Shown: positions 42,301 through 53,528, numbered from the stretch's first letter. The stretch: 64,000 nt of DNA from Chionis minor (GCA_013398295.1 VZSF01008493.1:832623-896622), one strand, 5' to 3'. The notes: generated from the sequence alone by a model not told the origin. Made by a program: numbers and translations.

Positions 42301-44531
42301 GGAGACGGCCTCTTCATTTTCAGTGCTGGTAGCCAGTGCTTTTATGTTCCTAAATGAACTGCAATACCTGATTCTGTAGACAAGCAGATAACTCTAGAGA
42401 GAGCTCATAATGCTCTTAACCTTCCATAGTGTTTTTGTTATTTTTTGTTGTAGGGATTTTTTAAGAGACTGATATTGTCTCTGTGCGCTACCCCTGCATG
42501 TCGTTAACAGGTACGACGTTGCTGGAACTGTCTAGAGCCAAAGGTCTCTTAAATCTTGTCATTATAGCACTGACTTACAAAACCAGTTGATGTTTTCATG
42601 GTCAAACATTAAAAACAAATGCTGTCATCATAGCAATGATTTTATTATGTTTTTTCTGTTTTGGAAAGAAGCTCCCTCTTGCAATTTCCATACATTATAG
42701 CACTGACTTACAAAACCAGTTGATGTTTTCATGGTCAAACATTAAAAACAAATGCTGTCATCATAGCAATGATTTTATTATGTTTTTTCTGTTTTGGAAA
42801 GAAGCTCCCTCTTGCAATTTCCATACATTAGGTTGGCTATAATAAATATTTGCTAGTATTTTTAGCACTGGCACAAAGACAAGCATTTGCAATTGGCCAA
42901 GTGTCTGTTGCCTTAAGCTATAATTGTAATTTCTAATATTTAATCAGTACAATAATGGCCTATGTGTTTTAGAAAGCTTACAGAGGTGCAAATAATTGCA
43001 TACCAGCCCTCCTGTATATTTTACTTTCCCTGGGAAAATCTTTCCTGTTCTGCAGCGAGACAGTTCTGCTGTACCTGAGCAATGGGAAGACGCTCACTGT
43101 GCAGGGCTAGGCTGGCTTCCTGCTGTTCCTGTGTTAATTCTGGCTCTGGCAACATCCAGATTACTTCTCAGTCAAGGACTTCAGGAAGCAAAATCCTCGT
43201 TAGCAGATGCATAATATAAGGCTAATTTTTTTCAGTCACTTCATTCTTGGTCCCTCCTGATTGTTTAGGTTATTTTTGGCCTTGTCTTCAATGTGATCAT
43301 TTGCGTTGTGTATTCTTCTTCACATTCATAATTTGTCTTCAGGCTGGAAGCATGTGTATGTCTCAGTATTGAAGCAGCTTTACCTCTAACTGTTAGAGTG
43401 TGTTTAGTCTCTGCCCTAGGCTGGGTTTGGCTCCTTCTGTTGACATACTTGCCCTCGGAGCGGCGCAGTCTGATGCACTGTGGCGTGTGGTTTCCTGGCA
43501 GATAGGAGCGAGCCCTGCAACCCTTCAGATGTGGGGGTTTTTCTTTACAGAAGACAAACCCAAGTGTGCTCTAGTGCTTACCTCTGCCCTTTCCGAGGGT
43601 ACGGCTCATGGGATGTGAACTCCTAGCATTGCTTTGGAGAGAATGATTGGTTTCCTATGAGGGGTGATACCTTGTACTAGTACCCACCAAACTGTGTGAG
43701 AAGTGAGAGAGATGGACGCAGCTGCAAAAGAAGATAGCGGAATGAGATGCGATAGATCTCTTATGTCACTCAACATGGCAAATTATTTTCATGTTCCAGG
43801 CAAACAGTTGTTCTAACTTTTGGAATAACTGAATTCCGGGGCTGGCGGGCAGGGGACAACAATCGTCATTATGTTTTTGAATATTTCTCTGGTTATTACC
43901 TTGAAGTACAATTTCAAGACTTCATGTGAGACAATCTGGGATTCCCCTTGTGTGTCTCCAGCTTTCTCATTTGGATTAGGAATCTTGGAAAGGCTGAGGT
44001 TGCATGTATTTTGGGTTTGAGCTGGTTGTATTTCTAGGGTTAAGTGGCCCTTCAAGGCAGCACGCTTATCAGTTCAAAACTTGCAATTTCATTTGGACTT
44101 TTGAAGCTTATTAGCTAAATGCATATTTGCATATTCAGGATCAATGAAATGCAGTCGGGCACTGAAGCCTGAGGGTTCAGTACAGTCACCAGCTCAATGC
44201 TGGTGTCTGGTTTTCTCCAATAAAATACAGCCTGCAGTCAATGTCAAGCTTATGAGAAGATCCTGGGCTTGCCTCAGAGCAGCTCAGGTGCCAAAGAGAT
44301 GACTGCTTTGCTGATTCAGGACCCGATTGCTGAATCAATTCCAGCTCCTTGAGGATGAAAAGCATTATGAAAGCAAGGCTGTTGCCTGCTGTAGCAGCTT
44401 CAGAGCCCCTCCTGTGCCATGCAAAGTTAGGAGTCGTGATTGTCAGTGCTGGTTGCATGAAAATGTCTTCTCGTTGCTTTCAGGACGACAATATCATGCG
44501 ATCCTTACAGCTCTTTGAGAACGTGATGTAA
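18269..44531 (+). CDS. KCNIP1: KCNIP1 (KChIP1), 3' part of gene, eight visible exons
   Basis: Kv channel-interacting protein 1 is a cytoplasmic neuronal calcium sensor. It binds the N-terminus of Kv4 channels, raises their surface expression and changes inactivation and recovery of the A-type current (family knowledge). The sequence shows a join of 18269-18301 (cassette), 26730-26854, 35041-35110, 38072-38142, 40284-40391, 41378-41482, 42031-42093 and 44484-44531, all with AG/GT borders and matching phases. Without the cassette it gives 196 residues; adding the unseen 20-residue first exon gives 216, the known length of a mammalian isoform. Numbered that way, EF1 carries the CPSG motif (64-67) and cannot bind calcium; EF2 (99-110) is degenerate; EF3 (135-146) and EF4 (183-194) are canonical. 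The phrases [31 protein letters not shown] and [15 protein letters not shown] fit KCNIP1 better than KCNIP2, 3 or 4, by recollection of those proteins. The 5' exons and promoter lie outside the window. Confidence 0.96.
19558..19580. repeat. TAA trinucleotide microsatellite
   Basis: About seven consecutive TAA units in the intron after the cassette exon. It is likely polymorphic in length. Confidence 0.92.
22275..22376. repeat. Low-complexity A/C-rich tract
   Basis: About 100 bases of A runs interrupted by CCC and CA dinucleotides, with two A(13-15) runs. It accounts for the minus-strand open frame across it, which would encode a meaningless Phe/Gly/Val-rich peptide. Confidence 0.9.
22314..22335 (-). 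other. Potential G-quadruplex motif (minus strand)
   Basis: The minus strand reads GGGGTGTGGGTGGGTGTGTG and then GG, giving four tracts of at least three G with loops of 3, 1 and 5 bases. It lies on the template strand of KCNIP1. Formation is a prediction from the motif alone. Confidence 0.6.
25609..25640. repeat. TA / CTAT simple repeat
   Basis: A short run of GTATATATCTACCTATCTAT followed by ATATATAT. It is a degenerate microsatellite. Confidence 0.8.
26730..26854 (+). CDS. KCNIP1: KCNIP1 first common coding exon
   Basis: A 125-nt exon with acceptor CTCTTTCAG and donor GTAAGA. It encodes residues 21-62 of the 216-residue form: the end of the variable N-terminus ([20 protein letters not shown]), then the helix before EF1 ([15 protein letters not shown]). 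The first codon is split, with G supplied by either the cassette exon or an upstream first exon, giving Asp. It is the exon to which the alternative N-termini are joined in this family. The helix contributes to the hydrophobic groove that holds the Kv4 N-terminal peptide (family knowledge). Mammals have, by recollection, M-T-M-V where this has M-T-T-V. Confidence 0.96.
26855..35040 (+). other. KCNIP1 intron (8.2 kb)
   Basis: Unique, mostly AT-rich sequence without identifiable repeats of length. A minus-strand open frame of about 100 codons at 32527-32841 is protein-like in composition but unrecognised. Nothing else stands out. Confidence 0.8.
35041..35110 (+). CDS. KCNIP1: KCNIP1 exon with degenerate EF-hand 1
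   Basis: A 70-nt exon with acceptor TTCCAACAG and donor GTAAGC, coding residues 63-85 plus one base of a split Asp codon. It carries ECPSG, the Cys-Pro motif that disables calcium binding by EF1 across the neuronal calcium sensor family, followed by the exiting helix [12 protein letters not shown]. Position and phase match the next exon exactly. Confidence 0.96.
35111..38071 (+). other. KCNIP1 intron (3.0 kb)
   Basis: Contains a TG repeat at 35901-35916, an old CR1 3' fragment at 36.1 kb and an imperfect 15-bp inverted repeat at 37218-37252. No exon other than the flanking ones is supported. Confidence 0.85.
36108..36196 (-). mobile_element. CR1 LINE 3' fragment, diverged
   Basis: The + strand reads ATCATAGAATAGTTTGGGTT, then GGAATGGCCCTTTAAATGTC and CATCTAGTCCAATCC, ending in a decayed GGGACATCTACCCAACC. 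It is the reverse complement of a CR1 3' end and more decayed than the 54-kb copy, suggesting an older insertion within the KCNIP1 intron. Confidence 0.85.
38072..38142 (+). CDS. KCNIP1: KCNIP1 exon with most of EF-hand 2
   Basis: A 71-nt exon, acceptor ATGTTTTTCAG, donor GTAATT, coding residues 86-109. It reads [20 protein letters not shown] and then KFE. The EF2 loop begins at D99 and finishes with D110 from the next exon. It has Ala at loop position 3 and Lys at position 9, so it lacks full calcium ligands, as expected for EF2 of KChIPs. Compared with the mammalian protein as I remember it, the loop has A-Q-N where mammals have T-Q-T, and M replaces T after S88. Confidence 0.96.
38143..40283 (+). 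other. KCNIP1 intron (2.1 kb)
   Basis: Unique sequence between the EF2 and EF3 exons. I see no repeat, RNA gene or extra exon in it. Confidence 0.85.
40284..40391 (+). CDS. KCNIP1: KCNIP1 exon with EF-hand 3 loop
   Basis: A 108-nt, phase-0 exon coding residues 110-145, beginning [20 protein letters not shown] and ending in the EF3 loop [11 protein letters not shown]. Ligands D135, N137, D139 and N143 are present; the twelfth-position Glu is the first residue of the next exon. The acceptor is unusual for this gene because the pyrimidine tract is separated from CAG by TGAAC. Residue 113 is Met where I recall Thr in mammals. Confidence 0.96.
40392..41377 (+). other. KCNIP1 intron (986 bp)
   Basis: A short intron, GC-richer than its neighbours at 40.63-41.28 kb. 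The overlapping open frames there appear to be composition effects and match nothing I know. Confidence 0.85.
41378..41482 (+). CDS. KCNIP1: KCNIP1 exon between EF-hands 3 and 4
   Basis: A 105-nt, phase-0 exon, acceptor ACTACTGTAG, donor GTACTT, coding residues 146-180. It begins with the E that closes the EF3 loop and includes the linker [20 protein letters not shown], then [14 protein letters not shown] leading into EF4. Only small differences from the mammalian protein are evident (A for T before P-R-Q, E for D in H-V-E-V, by recollection). Confidence 0.96.
41483..42030 (+). other. KCNIP1 intron (548 bp)
   Basis: The shortest intron seen in the gene. Its 3' end is a long T/A-rich stretch ending TATTTTGCAG. 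Nothing else is recognised. Confidence 0.9.
42031..42093 (+). CDS. KCNIP1: KCNIP1 exon with EF-hand 4
   Basis: A 63-nt, phase-0 exon, acceptor TATTTTGCAG, donor GTAAGG, coding residues 181-201. The whole EF4 loop [12 protein letters not shown] is here with D183, N185, D187, T191 and E194 as ligands. It is a canonical calcium site. The following FIESCQE leads to the C-terminal helix. Confidence 0.96.
42094..44483 (+). other. KCNIP1 last intron (2.4 kb)
   Basis: Holds a perfect 133-bp tandem duplication (42561-42826). The rest is unique sequence without recognisable elements. Confidence 0.85.
42561..42826. repeat. Perfect 133-bp tandem duplication
   Basis: Bases 42561-42693 are repeated without any difference I can see at 42694-42826, followed by four bases (ATTA, 42827-42830) of a third start. 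Each unit begins ATTATAGCACTGACTTACAA and ends GCAATTTCCATAC. The unit is not a known element. The identity means either a very recent event or an assembly duplication. Confidence 0.95.
44484..44531 (+). CDS. KCNIP1: KCNIP1 last coding exon and stop
   Basis: The terminal coding segment is preceded by acceptor GTTGCTTTCAG and reads [15 protein letters not shown] followed by TAA at 44529-44531. This C-terminal helix occupies the hydrophobic groove and is displaced when the Kv4 N-terminus binds (family knowledge). Mammals have, by recollection, Q where this has E before N-V-M. Confidence 0.96.
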   Translation, partial: DDNIMRSLQLFENVM

Positions 44532-44747
44532 CCACATCTGGTGAGCGCTGGAGGAGTCAGAGACTTTCTGTGTTACAAAGACCTCCTTTTTGGGTGAAAG
44601 CTTTTTACAATTCAGCCATGTTCAGTGTGTGAGGATTTGGCATGACGTCTCCCAACCTAATGGCAACCGAATGCAACCGATCCCACCTCTTCTCCCCAAG
44701 AGACATTGGTGGACCTTTGTTTCGTTTTGGAAGCATGTGAATATTTT

Positions 44748-44753
44748 AATAAA
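44748..44753 (+). promoter_or_regulatory. Candidate proximal poly(A) signal AATAAA
   Basis: An AATAAA hexamer lies 217 bases after the KCNIP1 stop codon, in the context ATTTTAATAAAACCTG. Use would give a short 3' UTR. No strong GT-rich element is obvious immediately after it. Confidence 0.45.
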
Positions 44754-45464
44754 ACCTGACGAGAGAACTGCTGCTCAAAGTTCAATGAGTAATATACAGC
44801 ATTGTTTGCTAGGCACAAGTCCTACTTTTAATCTAGCAAGCTTGATTACATATGATAGCACATGTCGATAGCTTACTCAGCCATCCATTGTAAGTGAAAA
44901 GCTCAGTCAGTACTACTATACGGCAAAATGTTTTATGGATGCCTTGCCGTTAATCTGCTGTGACAAAAGTTGAATCTACTGGGACAGTCTGTAAAAAATG
45001 AACAGTAAATGTACCTAAGACATTAAGCAGACAGCCTGTGTAGCCAGTATTCCCATTTCTGCAGAGATCCTGCTTTTCCTCTCACATGCACTGGTGCCAC
45101 CACGCTGAGTTTGTTGGAGTTTTTCCTGAACACATTAACTAGAGGATCTTCACACCAGGGTGAGCCAGGAAGGAGCAAAACGTGTGTTGCACATATAAAT
45201 TTCAAGCTGCAGAACAAATTCTGTTCCATGATGGTAAGTTCTTGCAAGACAGGGAAGGTTTATAAGGGCAGGTACAGGAAGATGAATACCTGCTCTGGTC
45301 CCAGCCACCTTCCGCAGTCCCAGCATGTGGTGGGACACCAAGTGATTCTCCACTGTGTGTCTCAGCAATACCGTGGTCATGTGCTTATGGTCCTTTCGGT
45401 GTAGTTTGGCACGCACTTCCTTCATTCATCATTTGAACATTTGCATTTTTCTGTTAAAAGTTAC

Positions 45465-45470
45465 ATTAAA
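45465..45470 (+). promoter_or_regulatory. Candidate distal poly(A) signal ATTAAA
   Basis: An ATTAAA hexamer, the commonest variant signal, is followed within 40 bases by T-rich sequence (CTTTATGG, CTTTCTAGCTTTATTT). It would produce a 3' UTR of about 950 bases, which seems typical for this gene. Confidence 0.4.
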
Positions 45471-48400
45471 GTACTTTATGGATCTATTTAAGCTTTCTAG
45501 CTTTATTTAGTGCAGAAGAGGGCCCAGATGATGCAGCTGCATTTCTACATACATACCTTGGTGCCCCCGAAGCGCCCTGTTCATTAGCTGCCAGGCCCAT
45601 GTGTCCCTTTGGGCAATTTGACATTTTCTATAGCAAAATAATTTTTCCTACAGGGCAGTTCCATGACTTGTAAAATTCCCGTAGTGAATTTACAACAAGG
45701 TTGGATTTGTGCCCAGTGGATTATTTTTCAGCTGAGGAACATGTCAGAGCCTTCTTTGCAGAGGACACTTAGGAAAGTTAACAGACCAGAGTGCCGTTGC
45801 GGTCTCCAGGCAGCCAATGGCTGAGAAATGAAGGGAAGGAGGGAACAGCAAACTTCTCCAGCTGCTCAGACCACACAGAAAGGAGAGTCCCTGCCATAGT
45901 GCTACATCGATTCCATTCAGTAAGCATATATTTTTATTATACCAGATACTATATTACAAATATACTCTTAGTAGTGAAGATATATTTTAAAAATTACATA
46001 AGTGTAAGCTTTTTATAATATAAAATATATAGAATGCCTCATTTCTGTAGCCCTATATTTTATAAAAATTTAATCTATTGAAGTATTCCTGATTATAGAA
46101 GTAGATCTGATCAGTACTAGTGTAATGCTATGCTAATTTCCCAAGATGGGATATTTTCCCCTTTTACTGTGCTCCTTCATACACTTCTATGTAGTCTTAA
46201 CTTGATTCCTTTCAGTTTCTCACTTATCAAAAGTTGATATCCAAGTGAGTGAGGTTACACGTATGCGGGAATGACGCCCTAGTCTATCCTGTTCATGGCC
46301 TTTCCTACAAATACCATTAATTAATTCCTTCCTAGCAATGCCACAGAGCATAACAACTCCAGTCATGTGCGGCGAGTCGCGGGAGTGATGCAATGCTGTG
46401 AGAGTAGCCTTATCCTCCAGTTGTCCAGTATTGTCTATTTAGTTTTTATTTAATAAGCACTTGACAAAGACATCCGTTGTAGCTGAAATAAGGCACAATG
46501 TTTACGCTCTTCCTTCTTGATTCTTCTTGCAATTGCTTTAGCAAATGACGGAATTTAATATCATGAATAATCTGCTTTTTTCGTCGCACCAAAAGAGCGT
46601 CTGTCTATTATCAGTCTACCCAGTTAACTTCAGCTGAGGAAAAAGTGGTCAAGGTAATGGAAAACAGGCATTTGCATTGGGCTAGCACAGTGCCTTTATC
46701 CTCTAACGGTGTTGCTGCAAATGTGCTCGTGAGATGGCACGTGCAGCCTGAAAAGTTTTGAATGTGCCCTTTTCAAAAGAAAACATTATTAGTTGCATGA
46801 CACTGTGGTCCCTGAAGCTAAGTTAATTTTTGGAGTTAGTGTGGTGAATTTGGCCTCAGCTATGTTTCCTGTGTCTCCACTAGCAGAAGGTGCTATATGT
46901 GGGTGGCACAGGGGCTCCGGTGTCGTAGGGGCTGTAACTGCTTTCTGTTGAATATGACCTTGGTTCGGCAACATACTTCAAACATTTGGATGTTCCTCGC
47001 AGTACATGCTTAAATGCATTGCTGAAATCAGGCTGCTATTAGTGACCCTGCAGTTTTGGCATCTCCTTACCTGCTCATCAGCGTCAGTTTTCAGGTCCCA
47101 GTAATGATGGGGATGCGTTAGGCAGAGAGGGAGATGCTGAAAGCCACACTGGTCCTGATTCTGGTCTCAAGGCATAACTACCTTTGATTTTTGGGCTTGC
47201 AGGAGTCCAGACCCTACCTGCACGTACCTGATGTTCAGCCCTGGGTTGCTACCTCACTGCTCCACTTCAAGTCCATTGTAGCTGAGATAGGAGGGTTGGC
47301 AAAGTGGCACACAGCAGTTGTATTTTCACATAGGTCTAACTGATAATTGTTTGTGGCAGAGTCATTGCCTTTGTGAAACTATGTGTTACCCTGTGTTTGT
47401 CTGTGATCCCACTGATACCAGCCAGAGGATGGTTTGCATTGGTGCGTAGAAGGCCTCTGGGTTTGCACGGAGCAGCAGACACGTACATGGCACGTGTGCT
47501 CCAGCCAACGGATGACGGAGATCCAGTGACTGTGAGAGAATCGTACTCTGCATGGAAATGTCTTTGGGTTTGTTTTTTATGTTTTCCGTGAATGTTACTT
47601 TGTAAACTTGCAAAGCCTCCCACCGCTCATAAACAGGGCTTGCAATATTTATGGCAACAACTTACTACTACAGCTTTCTAAATAAAACATAGTATGCTAT
47701 TCTAATCTCATACCATCAGAAATCCTACTGCCGGGACGTGGAAGGTAGTTACTATCCTGGCTTCTAAGTAACAGTTAGACTATCTCTCAGTGCTATCAGC
47801 TGTGCAAATTTCCTCAAAGTTGTGAATGTTTAAATAACGCCTGAATCATTAGTCTGACTGTTTCATTAGTTAAACACATTAGTCTGCACTTTCATGCCAG
47901 CATTTTCTAAAAAAAGCCTTTCTAACATGTATTTTAGGCAACAATCTGTTGAAAAATAGGAATGTGATTAATGATAATGCAAAAAAAAAATGTAATGTGC
48001 CTGTTACTGTTGATGTTTGTTTTCCTGTTACTTTGAATACATTGTGATACAGTGAGTAATGACGAGTGAAGCTGTAAACCTGAGGTACAGATAGCCTAAG
48101 GTTCAAGCACCGTGGGCAGAACTTTGGCATTGCCTGACTGTGACACAGGTTGAGAACAAACATCTTTGTGTCCCTGTGTGACCTCTGATGAGTTGGTAGC
48201 AGCAGTGTAACGGTCTTTCCTTCTTCATGGAAGTTCCATGAAAGACCTAAGGAAACATGCAAGTAATATAACTTATGATAACTAAAGCCATGTCAATGGA
48301 TCAGCAATGAGTAGCTTCCCAAATGCTATTCTCCAATGGCAATGTGTATTAAATTTTGTTGAATGATTTTTAAAATGTTGGGTTTAATAATAAAAAGAAA

Positions 48401-48924
48401 ATATCTGTCGGAAGGTGTCCTTTCTTAAGCCAGTATGTATTTTTTTCTTAAGGGACACTGTCAGGTTAAAAATGTACAGAGAATTTTTTAAAAGCAAGGC
48501 TCTTATAAACACATATCTGACTGCATAGAGGCTGTGAAGCTGCTGAACTGTGCTGTGAGCATAACATTTATGTGCTAATGATTTATTTGCATCACTGATT
48601 CGGGGGGGCTCTTATACTTGGTGCAGTGACATACACCTAAGTGATAGTCTGGCCCTTGCATAAATAAGAGTTCAAAAATGTTCTACTTGCGTCACTGATA
48701 GTATCTCAGAACAGTAAAAATTGAAAGCTTATAGGCCTGTCTTTTCTCTTCAGCATTTTTGCTTAAGTATAACCAGGAGAACAGGCAATCCAGTTGAAGA
48801 AAAATGCAAGCATTCTTTTATTTTAGAGATAAGAAAAATAAAACCTCACAGTGTCCCTTTAGCTCTGATTTGTTGTAAACATCCATTCTGACACATGGAG
48901 AAATGCAGAAGAAATTTTGCGAGA

Positions 48925-48963
48925 CTATATATATGTGTGTACATATATATATATATATATATA
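48925..48963. repeat. TA microsatellite with TG interruption
   Basis: A (TA)n tract interrupted by TGTGTGTAC; the longest uninterrupted part is about ten TA units at 48944-48963. It is a simple repeat and explains the Ile/Tyr-rich part of the minus-strand frame crossing it. Confidence 0.92.
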
Positions 48964-51900
48964 AAAAAATTGCTAAACTCTATTCTGTAGAGTATAATAT
49001 GTCTACCAGCACATCCCAGGAAAAAGAACATTCTCTTGCATACATGCAGAAATGTGAAAATAAAGATGTCTGTGTGAAACACGGTGTTGGTCTCAGTGCA
49101 GCGCCTGCCCAGGCCGCGTGTCCCAGCTGACCGTTCCCCCCGGCCAGCTCGTGGCTGCGCAGACAGGGAGCGTGCTGTGTGGGGACAGCCACCTCTGCCA
49201 CCGAGGCACCAGCCTGCTTCGAAATTCCCTGTGGAAAATGCCAAACCTGGCTTTTGGCTGTCCCTGCAAGCAAAAGGTGTTGAAGCTGCCTGTTTGGCGT
49301 GTCTCACAAGATCCGAAGTGCACCCAGCTCCTGCTAGGCGAAGTGTTCTCTGGCTCACCGGCACGTGCGTATGCTCTTTATTCATTTTTCAGTGGTAGGT
49401 TTGCTTGAGTGGCTGTACAAAGTCTTAGTTACTTCTGTGAGACATTAGAGACCTCGGATTTTATTCTCATCCCACCACCACTGCTGGCTGAGCATCCCAT
49501 CCTGCTGCCTGTGTGGTCCGGGGCATGGCATCTGCTGGTTTGAGGGGACAGTGGGGAAGAGGACAGGTACACGCTGGCAATGAGGACGGTCCCCACAGCA
49601 TCTCTGGGAATGTCCCCTGAGCACAGTAGGGTGAAACGGAGGCACGTGCTGCAACTCGGTGTGTGAAAATGGTTACTTTTGAATGCAATAATAGCTTTTT
49701 CTTAATTTGAGATTAGTTTTGTAATCTTTGCTTATCTTTGCAGGTCCAACAAAGCTCTAACGAGAAGAGACCTGGACATGTTGGCGCATGAAGATCTACT
49801 TCTCTGCGCAAGTAGATGTTAGCAGGTACCTCCTCTGCTTACGTTTGGGGCCGGAAGATGCACCTGAGACAGAGAAACACGGAGAAACCATGCAGCATTC
49901 TGGTGAAAGTGAGGTTTGTATCATACTAGAGTGGAACATGACTGGGAGTGCTGTGGGATAACAGGTATCTGTTATTCTACAATGTAGATTTAATTTAACA
50001 AATTTCTTCAAATCTCAGATTGTCATAGCCTCTAAAGGCAAGTATCTGAGATCAATTCTGAGAGGTCCAAGCCCAAGTGGAGCTAAGCGATCCCTCTGGG
50101 AAGAGGGCAGATTGTTAACTTTCTGCCTTCCATCCTGCATTATCTCCTTTGCTGCAGCCCCTCTGGTCAGAATTATTTAAACTTATTTGCCTTTGTGATG
50201 CAAATTCAAACTGGTGATGGCAGACAAGTATAGAGGATATGAATGAGGCCAGGGGATGAGGTCACTCAAATCAGCATGATCTTCAGTCATTTAGGCCAAA
50301 TGAAAGGAATAACTAAGAAAGTCTTTATAAATAAATGTTATTAAAAATAAACAGAAATAATCAGACAACTTTAAAGACACAGCTGCTAATTGCCTGTGTG
50401 ACGCTAATGAAAGGTTAAAGAATAAAATGCAGTTAAAGTAAAAACAAATTGGCAAGGTATTGGTAAAAGTGATATTAAATCCTCCATGTATTTAAGTCAT
50501 TAAGTTAACGTGGGAGGCTATCAACCACTACAGCCAGTCAAGGGTAGATGTGCCTTGATGAACCACCCGTGTAGTACGTACAGTGAAATTGGGTGTCAGC
50601 TGAACGCCGATATTTGCTCGTCTCTAGCTGACGGCGTTGAGGCCAGCTGAGGTCACGCATCCTTATGTGTCCAAGTGACCGTCACCCCCATTTGCACAGC
50701 ACAGGTAGGCACGTACAGGTTTCCAGCGGCAGTTTCTCTCTCTGAATTCTGTCCCAAAAGTGTGTGTCTTGCAAGTCAGGAGTTTGCGTTAGGGCGGTTT
50801 AGCTGGAGGGGGCCAGGCACTGTCTTCTCCCCACGGGGCTCTCCTGGTCAGATACACCAACTGCTCTCTAAGAAGAGTCGGCCACATTTTCAGCCCCTGA
50901 AGTAACCCGGCTGTGGGATAGCTCTCAAATACTTTAAAGCAGAAAAAGGTGAGGTTAAGATAAATATGTATGTGCATAAAAGGTCTAGATCCTTCACCTG
51001 CATTCACCTCTAACAAATCATATCTTTGTATGTGTGTACTACTCTGATTTGAGATTGGGAAAACAAAGAATAATAATTCAGTGGGACTGAGCAGCCTTCT
51101 GTTTGCTCTTAATTATACTGCTGCTTTTTTTGTATTTGCTTGTATCTCATCGTAGCACAGACCCTGGTGTCAGGTTAGCTAACAGGAGCTATCCCAGTAA
51201 GGATCCTTGCCCTTTCAGAATTAACACGTTAGGTGCCCTGCCAGTGGCAATTACCCCTCGCACGGTCTCTTAGCTAGTAGAATAGATTTGGTTTCTGTAA
51301 AAATTACCGGCATCATAATTTACCCCGCTTGCTTAAATAACTTGTGTTTACACAGCCAATAAATAGATGTCTGGACTTTGGAAGGATGGGATCTGACGTG
51401 GCAGCAAGGGGGCTGTGTGCGGTGGGGTGCGCTGCCTGCTGGGCTGCGGCAGGGAACGCTAGATGTCACTGAGATCCCTCCCGGCGAGCCAGCCAGCTCC
51501 AGCGTGGATCGTGTTTTATTGTCTGAGGGGCAGGAGATGCCAGGTGTCACACAGTGCTGGCTTAACCGCTTTCAGGCATAAACATCTTCAACAGCTGGCT
51601 TTGAGAACTAGTTAAAGTTACAAGGGCACATAATGCTTTTTTTTAAATGTGGTCATTAAAGATATGTCTAAAATGCAGGTATATCAAAGAGTAGGGAAGG
51701 TGAACTTTGATGAACAGAATCTAGGGGGAAGTAATTGCTTCTAATTCGCAGAAAAGGAACTGAAGCAGAATGTTGTGTTCTTTAGGCACATCAGGTGTGT
51801 ACCATGTTGGAGCTGCCTGTTCTCTTTGACTGGGGAGCTGGCAATAGACCTGCCCCTACTGCCTTGCCAGGAAAGGCTGGTTCTTGGCAAACAGGAGACG

Positions 51901-53528
51901 CGTCCCACTCGCCCTCCAGGAGGTGGAAAATGAATTGAGGATCTCCAGACCCTCAGTGGATGTGGTTATTTCCAGCCTGTTTTGTTTAAAATTTTCCTTT
52001 TTATCTTGAAAAGTGTGTCTTTCTCTGTTATTGTAGGGACTCCATCACTGTGGGGCTCTGGCTGGAAACTCCCCCAAGGGGAAGGCACCTCCTGCAGCAC
52101 AGAGCAAGTTTCCATACTTGATTGTGAAATCCTGGGAACTTATCTGCTGCCCTGTCCCTGGAGTTGTGTTTGGCCAGCGTGGGCAGCTCTCCATGCTGCG
52201 CGCAGAGGCCCGCGGAAGAGCCAAGGTGGTACCAGGGTAATCTGTGCTCTTAATTAAGGACAAGGGCTTCTGCAACGGGCTGGCAGTGCTGCTGGTAGTG
52301 GGGAGAGGGGAGTGTTTCCTTTAAAAACCTGGGATGCTTTTAAAGTTATTTCTTGTGGGATTTGCAACTGCAGCCAGCTCCTATGAAATGGGGAATGGGG
52401 ACAGGGCTGCAGCACAGCAAAGCGATGTTTTGCTTGTAGGCGTCAGTTCTGACCTGAAGTCTAGCTGCAGGAGAAAATCAGCCCGATGGTTACTACCCTC
52501 ACCTAGAGCCAGGAACCCAGATTAAAAAAATGTAAGAATGAGGCTGTTCTGGTGGGCCTGGACACTCCTCGAGAAACCCTGTGACCACCCTTCCCTACTC
52601 CCCAGGCTTGCTTGTGAGCACGTCCCCACTGTCTCCAAAACCAATGCCACATCTCCGGTTCCTCGGCCACTCACTGAAGGGGGCATGAGAGTGATGAAGC
52701 CGCATTGCTGCTGTCCTGGTTTTTTCAGAGTATGTATTTTTACACACACCTTTATGTTTGTGGGGAAAGCCAAGGAGCGCGTATGCTGATGTTGTAAAGG
52801 ATGAAGGTGAAGGAACTGTTATTAGTAACATGCAGTGAACTCTTTTGTTAAAATCTCCATGAAAAGTTAGTGCTGACCCAGAACTTTCCAGAAGGATAAT
52901 AAGTTATTGGAAAACGTTGATTTTTTTTTTTTTTTAAAGAAAAAAATCAAAGATTGATTTTTTTACACTCCCAGGGTTAGATAGACTTTGACATTGTCAC
53001 AGAAACTCATCCAACCTTTTTGGTTCTAATTACTTTATTGATTTACTTATAAATCAATATAAATTGAAAATATATAACAATGCAAGTATACAAGGGGGTA
53101 GTTTTCTGTCTGAACACATAGACTAAATTTTAGAGAACTCAGAACATGAAGTACAAGACTTATGTTTCCTTTGCACAGCACAAGCTGTTGTGGAAAACCA
53201 TTTGCAATTATGTTATCAAGCAGTTGTATTTAAGAAAAATAGTATGAATTTTTGGTGGGTGAGCATTGCACGGACAGGACAGAAGACCTGTCTGTGCTGT
53301 AATTGATAATGAGTAAACCTCTCTGGAAAAATCTATGTGTTTCTATGACAAACTGAGCTGCAAAAATACCTCTAAGTTGTTCTCAATTTTTGTGTAAGAT
53401 TTTTTAAAATTTATCTTAAAGTAGTTAATTTGCCTTATATTTGTTCTGTTTTGCACTAAGCCATGATATTGTAATGCTACAATCTTTAAGGATATCTGCT
53501 ACAAACAAGTTATTGAACTGTTTTCTAG

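Larger units (their letters stand above)
44532..45490 (+). other. KCNIP1: Probable KCNIP1 3' untranslated region
   Basis: The stretch after the TAA stop holds no open frame of note and two poly(A) signal hexamers, AATAAA about 220 bases and ATTAAA about 930 bases downstream of the stop. The end is inferred from the second signal plus 15-20 bases; no transcript evidence is available, so either end may be used. Confidence 0.55.

Noticed and set aside
42636..42842. A plus-strand frame with an internal near-repeat of its peptide
   Set aside because: It is explained by the 133-bp tandem duplication, read in two different frames because 133 is not a multiple of 3.
48846..49385. A 179-codon minus-strand open frame
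   Set aside because: It runs through the TA microsatellite (Ile/Tyr run) and a GC-rich patch; there is no domain and no codon-use signal.
52917..52950. A hairpin formed by TTGATTTTTT and AAAAAATCAA
   Set aside because: It arises from adjacent poly(T) and poly(A) tracts, a low-complexity coincidence.
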